Assembly: GCA_023053685.1 (NCBI GenBank)
Contig: JALIGW010000040.1
Location: 186,001 to 250,000, forward strand
Origin: Diadophis punctatus similis
Lineage: Eukaryota; Chordata; Lepidosauria; Squamata; Dipsadidae
Direction: 5' to 3'
DNA length: 64,000 bases
Part shown: positions 35,093-47,597 of the stretch, in pieces
Position numbering within the stretch: position 1 is the first letter of the stretch
Layout of the letters: the number at the start of each line of letters is the position of its first letter
The notes under the pieces: generated by a model
What the model was told of the DNA's origin: nothing
The model's input: only the letters and a program-made list of their open reading frames with translations
Databases searched by the model: none
Program-made: the position numbers and the translations under genes

Positions 35093-35794
35093 GCAGGAGA
35101 TCCCATACCATTCCAGACAAATGGCTGTCTAATCTCTTCTTGAAAACCTCCAGTGATGGAGCGCCACGACTTCTGGAGGAAAGCTGTTCCACTGGTTAAT
35201 TGATCTCATTGTCAGAAAATTTCTTTTTAGTTCTAGGTTGGATTTCTCTTTGTTAAGCTTCCATCCACTACTTCTTGTTTTGCCCTCAGGTGCTTTGGGG
35301 AATAGGTTGAGCTCCTCTTGTCTGTGATAGCCCCTCAAATATTGGAACACTGCTATCATGTTACTCCTAGTCCTTCTCTTTGTTACACTAGACATTTCCA
35401 GTTCCAGTGATGGTTCATCATGCAGTTTAGCCTCCAGTCCCCTAATGATCTTTGTTGCTCTTCTCTGCACCCTTTCTAGAGTCTCAATATCATTTTTGTA
35501 ACATGGTGTCCATAACTGGACATAGTATTCCAAGTGTGGTCTTACCAGTGCTTTATAAAGCGGTGCTAACACTTCACATGATCCTTATACTATCCCTCTG
35601 TTGATGCAGCCCAGGACTGCACTGCCTTTTTTGGCAGCTGCAGCAGATTGCTGGCTTATATTTAAATGATTGTCCACTCAGATCCCACTCACAATTGCTG
35701 CTGTTGAGTGAGGTTTCACCTATTCCAATTCGATACCTGTGCATTTGGTTTTCCATGCCCAAGTACTTCCATGCCCAAATACTTCCCTCCAACC

Positions 35795-36203
35795 AGTTAG
35801 GGCCCACAGAGTTGGCCTCCTCCGGGTCCCGTCGGCCAAGCAATGCCGGCTGGCGGGCCCTAGGGGGAGGGCCTTCTCTGTGGCGGGCCCAGCGCTCTGG
35901 AACCAACTGCCTCCAGAGACCCGAACTATCCCCACCCTGCTGGCCTTCCGAAAAGCCGTTAAGACATGGCTCTTCCTGCAGGCTGGGGATGGAGCCTAAT
36001 CCATCTGTGTTCTCCCCCGGGTATGTCTGATTGTTGGATGGGTTTTTTTAATACGAATTTTTAATTTTTATATTTGTTTTTAATCTAACGTTTATTACTG
36101 GTGATTCTTGTATCTTTTTCTGTTGTACGCCGCCCTGAGTCCTTCAGGAGTTGGGCGGCATATAAGAAAACCGTAATAAATAAATAAATAATAAATAAAG
36201 TAC
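35795..36203 (+). mobile_element. CR1-type LINE 3' end
   Basis: + strand frame around 35795-35999 gives RAHRVGLLRVPSAKQCRLAG to TWLFLQAGDGA, the RT C terminus of the 10.3-kb family, then a 3'UTR ending 'gagttgggcggcatataag' and AAATA repeats. Inserted in the opposite-strand CR1. Confidence 0.85.
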
Positions 36204-38474
36204 AAAACCTTATTTTTTTCATCACTGAATTGCATTTTGTTGGCTAGTGCCCAAGTCTGTCAAGATCTATCTGTTCTAGACCCTATCTTTTAAAGTGTTG
36301 GCTATTCTCCCCAGCTTGGTGTCATTTGCAAATTTGATGAATTCCCCTTCTATCCCTTCATCTAAATTGTTTATGAAGCTATTGAAGAGTACTGGGCCTA
36401 AGACAGAACCCCACTGCTTACTTCCCTGAATGTAGATGTAGTACCCTAACTAGGTAACATCACCAGTGCTGTTTGCTGTTTATATTCCAGTGACTTGCTT
36501 GTCTGTGTGGTGGTGGTGGTCCTAAGAGATTCTTTGGTTGGGCTGTTTGGCAGTTTCTTGACTGGGGTATTGTTCACTTGATTGTTGGTCTGATGTTAAC
36601 CTTGGAGTTAATCTATGCTGATCTGGGTGCTGATTACTGGTGAAGAGGTGCTGGAGTCCTTTTGTTCCCTTTTGGGCTGGTTGATGGTCTCTTTTGCATA
36701 GTTTATAGATGTTGTCAATGTCTATGTGTCTCTTGAGGGCTGATTTGTCAAAGTGCCAGGCTTCTAGAAATTCCCTGGCATTTTTGGACTTGGCCTGGTC
36801 TAGGATTATCACATTTTCCCAATTGAAATGTTGGTTAAATCTGTCTATATGTTATGAAATTAAAGAATTTTCGTCGTGTCTTCTGATTGCCAATTGGTAT
36901 TCATGGATGTGTTCTGCCAGTCTTCTGCCTGTTTGCCCTACATAGTGGTTGTTGCAGTTCTTACACTGCATGATGTCGATGACTCCTGTTTTTTCTTCTG
37001 GGGTTGCTGGGTCTTTTGGTTTGCTTAGGATGTTTTGAAGGGCTTTAGTTGGCTTTTGTACTACGCTGTACTACCATGTGGTTGTAGTAGCCTGTTAGTG
37101 TTTTCTGAGATATGCTTGATGTATGGCAGTGTAATTCTTTTTAGTGTTTGTGTTGGTTCTGCAGTAGTAGGTTGAGTGGTCAGGGACATTTTGATAAAGT
37201 TGCCCCGTGGGTATCCATTTTGTTGGAATGTGTTGTATGTATCTGGAAGCCATTATTTCTGTTTGCTTCAACTGCCACATATTTTAGCCTGGGAAACTGG
37301 GAGGGGTTTTTTTCTTGGAGCAGTAGGAACTTAGTCATAAACAAAATTCCTTACTCAAGGACGAATGTGCCTGCACCTGCGTGGAGACCGTATCCAGTTG
37401 AGCGTGAAGATTTGATTGGACCTCGTGATCAGCTTGTGAGTGTGGGGCAGGGTTGTGAACTTTCAACTGGGTGGGGAAACCCTGGAAGCTTTCAGATTCG
37501 GGTTTCCCCAGATGTGCCAATATGACATCTCTAATAAATTGGAACTTTGAGGAACTTCTAGCCTCAGAGTTTTATTTCGTTGGAGGTGTTTACTGGAATG
37601 CTGACATATGCAGTGTGTTTGTGCTCTTTTAAATAAAGTCCTTACCCAGCTTCTCTTGTGGGAGGTTGGGTTGTTGCTTTGGTAGTGGAGCACCTAGTTA
37701 GTATGGGTGCTTTTTCTGTAGACTCACATTTCTAGTTTAGCATTGTGGTCTCTGCTGATCAGGATGTCCAGGAAGGGTGGTGAGTTGTTGTTTTCTTCTT
37801 CTCTAGCAAACTGGATTTCTTTTAAAATGTTATTGATGGTTCTCTGGGTGTTCTCTAATTGGTCCTTTTTTATTGTGGTGAAAGTATTGTAGAAAGTTAG
37901 CACTCACACCTCTCCTAGAATAAGGTGACCAGACGTCCCGATTTTGGTGGGACAGCCTCACTTTTTAATGATTTGTCCCGCGTCCCGCCTCGTTTCTAAA
38001 AAGTCCCGATTTTTGGAAAGAATGCACGACTAGGGCATTCTTTTCAAAAATCGGCCTGAAAGGGGGGCGTGCGAGCCAGCCAAGAGGAGGAGGGGTGGGT
38101 GAGGAGGGGGCGGGGGCTGATAGCACGGAGCCGATGCGGAACGCAGGGGCGGCGGGCGGGCGAGCGAGGCGGCAAAGGCACCCGGCCAGGAACTTTTCTG
38201 GACTTTGGGTGTGGGGGGGGTGGAGGGTGGAGGGAGGGGGTGTCTGTCTCTGAGGAGCTTCGGGGACGAGAGGGGCAAGGGTCAGGACCCCTCCTTTCCC
38301 CTTGCCCTCCCAGGAAGCCGTCCTGCCAGGCGCAGCAGCCTGCTTCAAATAAGAGAGTTGGAAGGGACCTTGCGGGTCATCTAGTGGGGCCAGATCCGCG
38401 CATGCACCTCAGCTCACCAGCTCTCCAATGGAACCGGCGAAGGCAGATCCTCACCAGCGGCCGGGCAGGAGGCG

Positions 38475-38649
38475 ATGGCTGGGGAGAACCAGCAGCGGAC
38501 CCTCAGGAAGAGCATCGCGGCTCAGCAGCTGGCTCCGCAATCGCCCCCGCCGCCCGGCAACAGCCCCAGCGCCCCGCAAGCGCCCAGCCCGGACAGCGGC
38601 GACACGGAGCGAGTGGATGATGATCTCAAGAAGGAGATCATCATCATAG
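38475..38649 (+). other. short GC-rich ORF ending at a GT donor-like site
   Basis: 58 codons from ATG at 38475 (MAGENQQRTLRKSIAAQQL, Pro/Ser-rich middle, end DDDLKKEIIII), followed by AG|GTGAGG. It lies in the GC-rich left part of the hAT-like element. It could be a first exon captured or native to the transposon; I do not recognise the product. Confidence 0.25.
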
Positions 38650-38828
38650 GTGAGGAGGGGCAGCCCCGTCGCGACCCCCACCCCCCAGGCAGGGGCGTCT
38701 TCCCCTCACCCCCGGCTTGGAAAGTTGCTCTTGGTGGAGCGCGGTCCTTTAAAATAAGAGGAGGACAGGGGGGGGGGGCGAGGCTGCTTGGAGGAGGACC
38801 CCCTCCCTCCTCTTTTCTCTTCTTACAG

Positions 38829-39360
38829 ATTAACGGAGTTGGAAGGGACCTTGTAGGTCATCTAGCACAGAGATCTGCAAACTTGGCCACTTTAAGACTT
38901 GTGGACTTCAACTCCCAGAATTCTCCAGCCAGCTGGCTGGAGAATTCTGGGAGTTGAAGTCCACAAGTCTTAAAGTGGCCAAGTTTGAGGACCCCTGATC
39001 TAGTAGTCTAGCCCCCCACCTACCCACCCCACCCAAGCAGGAGACCCTACATTATTTCTGACCAATGGCAGTCCAATCTCTTCTTGAAAGCCTCCAGGGA
39101 CTTCGGAAGGCAACTTCTCTTCCATTGCTCTCGCTGTCAGGAAATTTCTCCTTATTTCTAGGTTGAATCTCTCCTTGGTCAGTTTCCATCCGTTGTTCCT
39201 TGCCCAGGTTTTGGGTGCTTTGGAAAATAGCTTGACCCCCTCCCTCCCTCCCTCTTTTCTGTGGCAGCCTCTCAAATATTGGAAGACTGCTATCATGTCT
39301 CCCCTGGTCCTTCTCTTCACTAGACTAGCCATGTCCAGTTCCTGCAACCATTCTTCAGGG
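38829..39360 (-). mobile_element. CR1 LINE 3' fragment
   Basis: Antisense CR1 3' end ('gagttggaagggaccttgta') and a degraded RT C terminus (39347-39000: KRRTRGDMIAVFQYLRGCHR). Split by a palindromic MITE. A 40-bp piece of the same 3' end also sits at 38346-38383. Confidence 0.85.
38868..38997. mobile_element. 130-bp palindromic hAT-type MITE
   Basis: Ends CAGAGATCTGCAAAC and GTTTGAGGACCCCTG; flanks ATCTAGCA (38860-38867) and ATCTAGTA (38998-39005). 38879-38986 is a perfect 108-bp palindrome with no spacer. Confidence 0.9.
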
Positions 39361-39456
39361 GCACAAATTTGGGGAGGGGGGAATCTTGGCTACCAAGCCG
39401 AGTCCCCCCCTCCTCCCTTTACCTTTTCTTTTCTCTTCTTGGCGTCTTGCGTACAG

Positions 39457-39560
39457 GTAGTCCTCCACTTAGGATCACAGTTGTGCCCAAAATTTATGTT
39501 GTTAAGTGAAACAGTTGTTAAGTGAGATTTCCCCTATTTTATGCCCTGTCTCACCACAGT
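39457..39560. repeat. DNA-transposon-like fragment
   Basis: 'aggtagtcctccacttagga' and repeated 'ttgttaagtga' words resemble a common squamate MITE; only its left part is present. Confidence 0.45.
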
Positions 39561-39956
39561 TAGAATGGAATGGAATAGAATGGAATAGAATATAGCATAT
39601 AGCATATAGCATATAGCATATAGCATATAGCATATAGCATATAGCATATAGAATACAGAATACAGGATAGAATAGAATAGAAAAGAATGGAATGGAATGG
39701 AATGTAGGAATGGAATGGAATGGAATGGAATGGAATGGAATGGAATGGAATAGCATATAGCATATAGAATATAGAATACAGGATAGAATAGAAAATAATA
39801 GAATGGAATGGAATGGAATGGAATGGAATGGAATGGAATGGAATGGAATGGAATAGAATAGAATAGAATAGAATAGAATAGAATAGAATAGAATAGAATA
39901 GAATAGAATAGAATAGAATAGAATAGAATAGAATAGAATAGAATAGAATAGAATAA
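39561..39956. repeat. heptamer and pentamer satellite-like tract
   Basis: About 9 units of AGCATAT (39593-39655), then (GGAAT)n at 39680-39750 and 39800-39850, then (AGAAT)n to 39956. It joins directly to the 3' end of the antisense CR1 at 39957, so it may be an expanded CR1 tail. Confidence 0.9.
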
Positions 39957-40300
39957 CAGAGTTGGAAGGGACCTTGGAGGTCTTCTAGTCCAACCCCCTG
40001 CTTAGGCAGGAAACCCTACACCACTAAAGACAAATGGTTATCCAACATCTTTAAAACTTCCAGTGTTGGAGCATTCACAACTTCTGGAGGCAAGCTGTTC
40101 CACGGATTAATTGTTCTCAATGTCAGGAAATTTCTCCTTAGTTCTAAGCTGCTTCTCTTCTTGATTAGTTTCCACCCATTGCTTCTTGTCCTACCCTCAG
40201 GTGCTTTGGAGAATAGTTTGACTCCTTCTTTCTGCCTTGTCCACCTAAGAACCTCTCGAATGGGTTAGAAGAGGAGGAAGAGTCAGGTAGAAAGAGAGAG
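39957..40300 (-). mobile_element. CR1 LINE 3' fragment with (ATTCT)n tail
   Basis: 'gagttggaagggaccttgga' at its left end, then degraded RT C terminus ('ttccacggattaattgttct'). Old copy. Confidence 0.85.
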
Positions 40301-40349
40301 GATCCCAAGATCAGATTATGGAGCAAGCTCCCTTGTGATTCTGGTTGTG

Positions 40350-40961
40350 TGTTGTGACCCAGCTTTAGCAGAACCAAGAAGCAGACTCCTTGTCCCGAAA
40401 AACCCCTCTTTATTTATCTACTGTCGAAAAGTCCAGCCAATAATCCTTCAAAGGGTTAACTGCAATAACAGACCTTATCAGTTCCTTGGGATACTTGCCA
40501 GGCCGGGAGCTTCCAGCCGCAAAGCTGTAAATTAAGTTCTGGCAAGCAGTCTCTGAGGCAGGAACCACTATAAGCAAATCTTCCAAAAGAAATTGGATCG
40601 GTTGTCTCCTGCAACCACCCGTCCTCTTTCCTCCTATTTATTCCCCAGCCAGGGAGGGGCCATTCAGTGTCCACATGTGCCTTTTTTCCCAAGTCGGCTC
40701 CTTGTCCTCAGTTGTTCTCCTCTCCTAACAGCTCTGTGTATACGTGCATCTGGAACAGGCCCCAGCTGTTTGTTCTTCCCACTTATCTCCCACTCCGAAG
40801 GCAGTTGGGAAATGTCCGAGGGCCCTGGCTCTATCTCTGCTTCTGATGCAGAGCATCCATCAGAGCCTTCCCCAGACTCCAGAACTGGCACAAGTTCCTC
40901 CCCAACTGCCTCATCGTCCGAGTCTGCCACCAGCTCTGCTGGCAGCTGGCGGGCCACAACA
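40350..40961 (-). repeat. solo LTR, antisense, 612 bp
   Basis: Ends TGTTGTGACCC and GGGCCACAACA form a 7-bp inverted pair. Flanks TTGTG/CTGTG differ by one base. The - strand carries a short acidic frame (40961-40664), a product of base composition or LTR read-through. Confidence 0.7.
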
Positions 40962-41878
40962 CTGTGCAGTGATCCTTTAAGCTCATCCTGTCTCCCAGTA
41001 CTTTGAAAGACAGGTCCTATCATCCAGAGCCACCTTCCACACTGTGATATCTTGTGCTGTTGGGAGTTTTATTCCCGTACATACATCTAGAGAACTTCAA
41101 GTTGGTAGAAAAATCTTATCTAGCCACCGGACCTCCCTGCCTATCATTTTTGAAGATCTGAGTTTTAAAAGTAGTTGGGCAGCTTAGACATCTGGTTTCC
41201 CACTTTGTTCCAAGCCTACTTGAGACAGGAGACGTCTCAAGGAACCCAATCTGTTATGGTGGTCTTTTCATTGTGATTGCTGAACTATATGCTTGGTCTG
41301 TTATGGTTCTGTTTTACGATACCCATGACGGAGAAGGACTTCAAGCTGTGGCATTTGAGAGAAGAACATCAGTGTTTGCAATATAAAAAGCTTCATTCAT
41401 CAATAAAGATAACGTGAAACCAGGAAGAGAGGTGACCAAACCTGAAAAGGAAGCACTAGGCAGGAGTGTCCATGGGATTTGATAAAAAAAATCAAGATGG
41501 CAGCAATGATAAGGCAAATGAGGCTCCACCCACAGATCTGATGACATAAAAAGAAGGTGGAGCCAAAGGAAACGTGCCGATGAAGGGGAAGAACGAAGAG
41601 GGAACGAAGTGCAGAGAACACCCCCCCCCCCGGGGTTGTTGGAGAAAAGCAACAAAAAAGGCACTAAGAAAAGAGCAGACGACTGCTAGAAAAGGAGAGA
41701 GAGAGAGAGGGACTAAACGGTTAGGAGACCATCTGGCATGATGGGAGAAGCAAGAAGAGCGAATGGATGAGAAGTGCAGAGAAAGGGCAGAGATGATGGA
41801 GAAGGAAAGGAGGAATGGAGCTAGGAACACTATGAAAGAGGTGTAACATTCAAGTGAGACAGACTAGAGCCAGGAGGA
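40962..41878. other. interior of the hAT-like element, nothing recognised
   Basis: No frame with transposase motifs; possibly the remains of the right half of the element. Confidence 0.3.
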
Positions 41879-41908
41879 ACAGAAAGGGGATTAGTAAACA
41901 CACACATA

Positions 41909-42072
<164 letters not shown>

Positions 42073-42175
42073 GAAAAGTGGAGAAAAGGAAGATGCCAAA
42101 GGAATGGATTAGTCAGATTGGCCAAGTTTACCCAGCCAAATCCCTCCAAGAACTAATAGCTGCATAAAAAAGGAA

Positions 42176-42258
<83 letters not shown>

Positions 42259-42261
<3 letters not shown>

Positions 42262-42335
42262 TGTATGGCCGCCCTGAGTCCTACGGGAGTGGGGCGGCAT
42301 ACAAAAATGACCAAAATAAATAAATAAATAATTTT
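42259..42335 (+). repeat. CR1 3' tail fragment
   Basis: 'ggccgccctgagtcctacgg' and 'gagtggggcggcatacaaaa' plus AAATA repeats, joined to the AAAG tract. Confidence 0.75.
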
Positions 42336-44812
42336 TAATCAGGAACCCACCCACCCCGGTCAATGGTGTCCCTCTTTACCAATGTTAAAATCTGGTCACC
42401 TTATCCTAGAAGAATGAAATATTTTAGGAAATATTAAATTTTTCTCCCCTAAAAGAGAAATAGACATCTTAAGGGAGACAGAAACTCAGAGCCACAGTTC
42501 CCTGCCCCCAAGCAGATACTAAGCTGAGGCCAGCTTTTAGAAAATGCAGATTTGGTCATCCATTCAAGACAGGATATTTTGAACAAAGGCAGAATTAGGT
42601 AGAATGGTAGGATCAACCCTCACTCAAGATCCAAACCAGGAAAGCCATTAAGACACAATGGGAATGGCCCAACACCCTTTCAGAACACAAGCCTCGTCAT
42701 TGCATCACCCAGTGGGCTTCAAACTTGATTCAGAGAAACTGACCCCACATGGCCACATGGGAGTCTGACTACAGCAACCAATAGAATACATGCTCTTGCC
42801 ACAGGAACAGGAAGCTCAAGGGCAAGGCCCAAGAGAGGGTATGAATACCTCTCACTCTCCACTCCATATGTTCAGCTACACCAGGACCTCAAACCCATTT
42901 GGTCCTGTTCATCAATAAACCATCTTTCCAATCAGCCTCCATGTTTCCATTGTTTTTCTCCCCACTTGGAACTGAACCAGATGGATATTTCTTCCAACAG
43001 TGTCATCTACATATCACATTTTTCGGTTGTATTTGTGGAAGTGCTGTGGCTTCTAGATATTGCATGATGACCTCCTCTATAAGTCTTTAACACAATGATC
43101 CACATTCTGGTCTGGTCTACTTTCCTCCCTGTCATTGGCATACCTGGTAATGTTCCTTCTCCAGGTGTCTGCATGCTTTCTTCCAAGAAGAGGTTATGAA
43201 ATTGATGGTTTAGCTCCAGTGGGGCTGGACTGGTTTGGATTTTTTTTGTTCTATGAATGACATGTCACCTTTTAGAGAGTCTCTCCCTAAATGTTCATTA
43301 TTTCTGACAGTTATTTGTTCCTTACGGTGTTCAGTTTGGTTTCAGTCTTCTTCCTTTAGTTGGGGTTTGCTATTTTGCCAGAACCAATTTTGACAACCAT
43401 GTACAATGCCGTTACTAATCTGGGATTGGATCAACTTGTAACAAACTACACTAGACTCAAATCCTTATGCTGACAGATAAAGGCAGAATGCATCAATTAT
43501 CACAGCAAACAAGAAGAAAACCTATTACGCACGAAATCCAACCGGGCCTTCTATAATTTTGTAAACACAAACTTAAAGACATCCTACCACTAAAAGGGCC
43601 AAACGGGAAAGTTTGCAATGATGAAACAGTTAAGGCCAACCTTTTCATCACATTCTTCGTTTCAGTCTTTGTAAACAGCAATGGATCTTGCCCCACATTT
43701 CCCAATTTACCACAACTAATCACTACGATCTGCTACATGTCGATTTCACAGAAGATGCCATTGAAAAGGCACTACGCAACCTAAAACCATCTCTATCTAT
43801 AGGTAGGCACTGATGGACTATGTGCCTACCTATCTTCAAAAAGGGTGACCCCAGCCTAGTTGAAAATTACAGACCAATCTCATTTTTTTTATTGAAAAAG
43901 TTTTATTAGTACAAAGTACAAACATTTTTTAATTTTTCTCCCCCTCCCCCTCCCCCACCCCCTCCCCTCCCCCCTCCCCCCAGACTTCCCAGAGAGAATA
44001 CAGGGCATAATATCAGTAATTACAAAAAAGAGAAAGAAAAAAAGAAAAGAAAAAACCCCTCAACTCCAAATTATACATTAATAGATTACATCATTAAATT
44101 TCTATATTTTATATCATCTGTATATTCATCCTCCTCCTGACAATCATCTACCCTAGACTACATCCACTCAAAATAAGTGAAACTTAAATGAATATTACCT
44201 AATGACTAAATATAAATTACAAAAATCCTAAACTTCATCAAAATATTAATAACATAATATTACCATACATCAAATTATTTCCAATATAGTTTTTTTTAAA
44301 AAAAAATTAATAATAATAATAATCTGAATTATACAAAGGAAGGAAAACAATTTCTCCCTCCTCCTTTCAATCAACCGTCCTATACAACCTCTAGTCAAAA
44401 TTATATAAGACTTAAATAAATATTGTACTTCCAAAAAAAAAAATTCTAAATCTATAAAAAGTATTAATAATTCTAAATCTTTAAAGAGCATTGATGATAA
44501 TAATAATCTCAAAGTTGAATAAAACCGAGAAAATATTACATAACTAGTATCTAAATATTAAATAATAATACTTTTAAATTTCATCATAACAACATAATGT
44601 TATTATACAACAACTTATTAACTCAAAAAAAAATTATCCTTAAAAGTAATATATAATAATAATCATCTCAAAATTAAATAAAACTGGGCAAATATTACGT
44701 AACTAATATCTAAATATTAAATAATAAAACTTTTAAATTTCATCATAACAACATAATATTATTATACAACAACTTGTTAACTCATAAAAAAATGTCCTTA
44801 AAGGTAATATTA

Positions 44813-44928
<116 letters not shown>

Positions 44929-45167
44929 CCTAGAGGAGAGAGAGAAAAACAAAGACCTAAAACAAAGAAAAATCCTTCCTTTAAAACAAATTTTAAAATC
45001 TAATTATAATAATTTATAACTTAATAATTTTAATTAAAAATTCCAATTCTTGAAAAAATATTTAAAAAAAGAAAGAAAAAAAATGTAAAGGAAAAAAAGA
45101 AACAATACAAAAAAAGAAGAAGAAAAATACAATTATATTATCTCCACCCATCTAATACATATCAACA

Positions 45168-46271
45168 CTACATCTCTTTGTATCTAATTGGTTGCCTCCT
45201 TTTGTATCTTGATGATTTTAAATTTATCAGCTCGTCTCCCATCTGATCCCAATGCTCCATCTCCTTTTCCACATCTTTCTGGCTCTGCTGTTCACTTTGA
45301 CTCTTTGAAACTGTTTCATTTTGATCCGGTAAGGATGGCTTTTTCTCCTTGTCCTCTTCTGCATTCATACGTCTTTCTTCTGGAATTTTAGATATATCAG
45401 CCTTTAAAACATTAACATAAAATTCAGTAGCTTACTTTGTCGTGTTCAACCGGTATCTTTTCTCCAAAAATTTCACCGTTACTCCTGTTGGTGCTTCCCA
45501 TTTATATTGTAAATTCAATCTTTTAAGTTCATCAATCAAAAAAGTAAATTCTTTTCTAGCTTTAAGCATTTTGGAGGAAATTTCTTTCCATATCCTAAGT
45601 TCCTGACCATTCACCTGAAGATTATTCTTAAACGTCGCCTGAATAATTCTATTCCGTAAAACTCTTGTGGTAAAATATATAACAATGTCCCTTGGTAAAT
45701 GTTTTTGTTTTGCATACCACGAGTTGACCCTGTATATCTTTTCAATTTGTGTAGCCAATTCATCTTTAGAGATTCCAGAAACCTGTTCCAAGGCCTCAAT
45801 CATTCTTCCTTTCAAATCGTCATATAAACCTTCCTTCAACCCTCTAACTCTTATAGCAAATTCCATTCTTCTAAACTGTGACATCAACACCTCTGTTTCA
45901 AAATTTGCAATGTCCTTTTGAAATTTATTTATATATTCCACCGAAGTTGCCAAAGCTTGTTTATTTGTTTCAATACAGTCCTCCAAAACGTCAATATTTG
46001 TTGCTAAACCTTTGCAAACCTCTAACATGTCCATCCGTAGCTGCTTTTCCATATTCTTTAAAGCATCCTGCATTTTTTTTTCTATTTCAGTAATTTTTTG
46101 GTTAAATTCCAAAATTAAGTCTTGTTTCATAATCTTTAAAGTATTTAATAAATTTTCAGATGTCAGAGATTGTGGAGGTGTTGACTCAGTAGCAAGTTGC
46201 ATTTTGGAAGTATAAGCAGAGGGATAGATAGCCCTTTTATTCAAAGCAATCATTCCAGACTTTGAAGCCAT
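45168..46271 (-). CDS. L1 ORF1p-like RNA-binding protein
   Basis: 279 codons from ATG at 46271 (MASKSGMIALNKRAIYPS) to TAA at 45432-45434. After that stop the same frame stays open for 87 codons to 45168, so one stop splits a 367-codon frame. Residues about 35-120 are a coiled coil (EFNQKITEIEKKMQDALKNM); FAIRVRGLKEG near 138 is the RRM start; PRDIVIYFTTRVLRNRI near 195 is the C-terminal domain. In L1 this protein trimerises on RNA and chaperones it for retrotransposition. The length fits ORF1p. The frame is largely intact, unlike its neighbours, suggesting a relatively young copy. Confidence 0.75.
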
Positions 46272-47537
46272 TGTTGTAATTCCAAAAGATTACACAGAAA
46301 ATGCCAAATCTCTATCAATTGTTTTATAATCCAAAATCAGGAATCAAAGAAAAAATAAAAGCCAATTTTCAAATTCAAAAATTTCCAAAGGAAAAAAAAA
46401 CCACAAGCAAAGCACAAATAACTTTCACTTCTTCTTTGTTGTAATTCCAAAGAAGTGCAAGGAAGGGCCTCTTTAAAAAAATTCTTGCAATTTCAAAGGC
46501 AAATAGTCTTTTGCAGTTTATTTATTTTATTAGAATTATCAGTTACTGTTATAATCCAAAACCAAGGAACAGAGAGTAAGAGCCAATTTTCAAAATTTCC
46601 ACAAGAGAAGAAGCCACAAAGAAAACAAAAAAACAATCTTTCCAGACTTTGAAGCCATTGTTATATTTCCAGAGGAGTACAAAGAAAAAGCCATGTGTCT
46701 AAATAAAGTTCTTTCCAGTTTAGAGGCAGAAAGTTTTTTACTTTTTATTTTTTTAAAAAGGTTTCAGTTGTTGTTATAATCCAAAATCAGGAACCAGGGA
46801 GATTCAAAAGTTTTCATAAAAGAGAAAACCCCAAGCAAAACGAAAGTCACTAAACTGCAGGCAAAACGCAGATCACTTTCACTTCTTCTTCAAACGCCAT
46901 ATTGTTGCTTATTAGGTGCTACTTTGTTTCTTTTCCATAATAGAAGTTAACAGAGGGTTGAGTAGAAAAAGTTCAATACTTGACCAGCTTAGCTCCTGTT
47001 TTCTCTCTGTCTGCTTCTTCTTTCAAGTGTAAAGTGTATTATTAATCCCATTCTAGAAGCAGCGGAGGTCTCGGCATCTTGCTCCGCAAAGACGGAGACT
47101 TCCGATTTCCCGGAGCAGGAGACAGGCTGTCTGGGGAGCCTTCACCCTTCGCGCCCCTAGATGACTCCTAGGGCACTAGGGGGGCTCTACCCCACCTGTC
47201 AGGCTCTTCTCTCTCCCCTTTACCCGGGGCAGAGATTTCCAAGCCGCCAGACAGCTGTTCTGGCGGCTTGGCATGGAAACGGAGAGGCGCCCTGAAAAGA
47301 GGCGCCGGCGATGCCGAAGACCAAACCCGGAAGCCTCAATCTCATTATATTGTGTCACATGCAAAGTCATGGAATCAGTCATAAACCAATCCATTACCCT
47401 CTATTTAGAGACAAACAACCTACTCTCAAACAAGCAGTTTGGCTTCAGAAAAAAATTGTCCTGCAGTCTGAAACTCTTACACTGCAAAAAAAATATTGAC
47501 TTCACAACTCGACCAGAATAAAACAATAGACACAATT

Positions 47538-47597
47538 TATTTATTTATTTATTTATTTTGTTATTCTTATATGCCGCCCAACTCCCGAAGGACTGTA
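47538..47597 (-). repeat. CR1 3' tail fragment, 60 bp
   Basis: ATTT repeats then 'tatgccgcccaactcccgaa'; inserted within the LINE reading frame. Confidence 0.75.

Larger units (their letters stand above)
34680..36435 (-). mobile_element. CR1 LINE, split by a hAT MITE and another CR1
   Basis: Pieces at 34680-34743, 35101-35793 and 36204-36435. The - strand frame 35572-35129 gives LYKALVRPHLEYYVQLWTP and KRRTRSNMIAVFQYLRGYH, the CR1 RT C terminus; 36435-36204 gives the FANDTKLG-type region. The 3' terminus at 34680 is 'gggagggaccttggaggtct'. Confidence 0.85.

Noticed and set aside
39561..39956. Regular short repeats that might suggest a CRISPR array
   Set aside because: Units are 5-7 bp without spacers; a eukaryotic satellite-like tract.
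40664..41023. Acidic 119-aa ORF on the - strand
   Set aside because: Lies within a solo LTR; no start context or homologue recognised.
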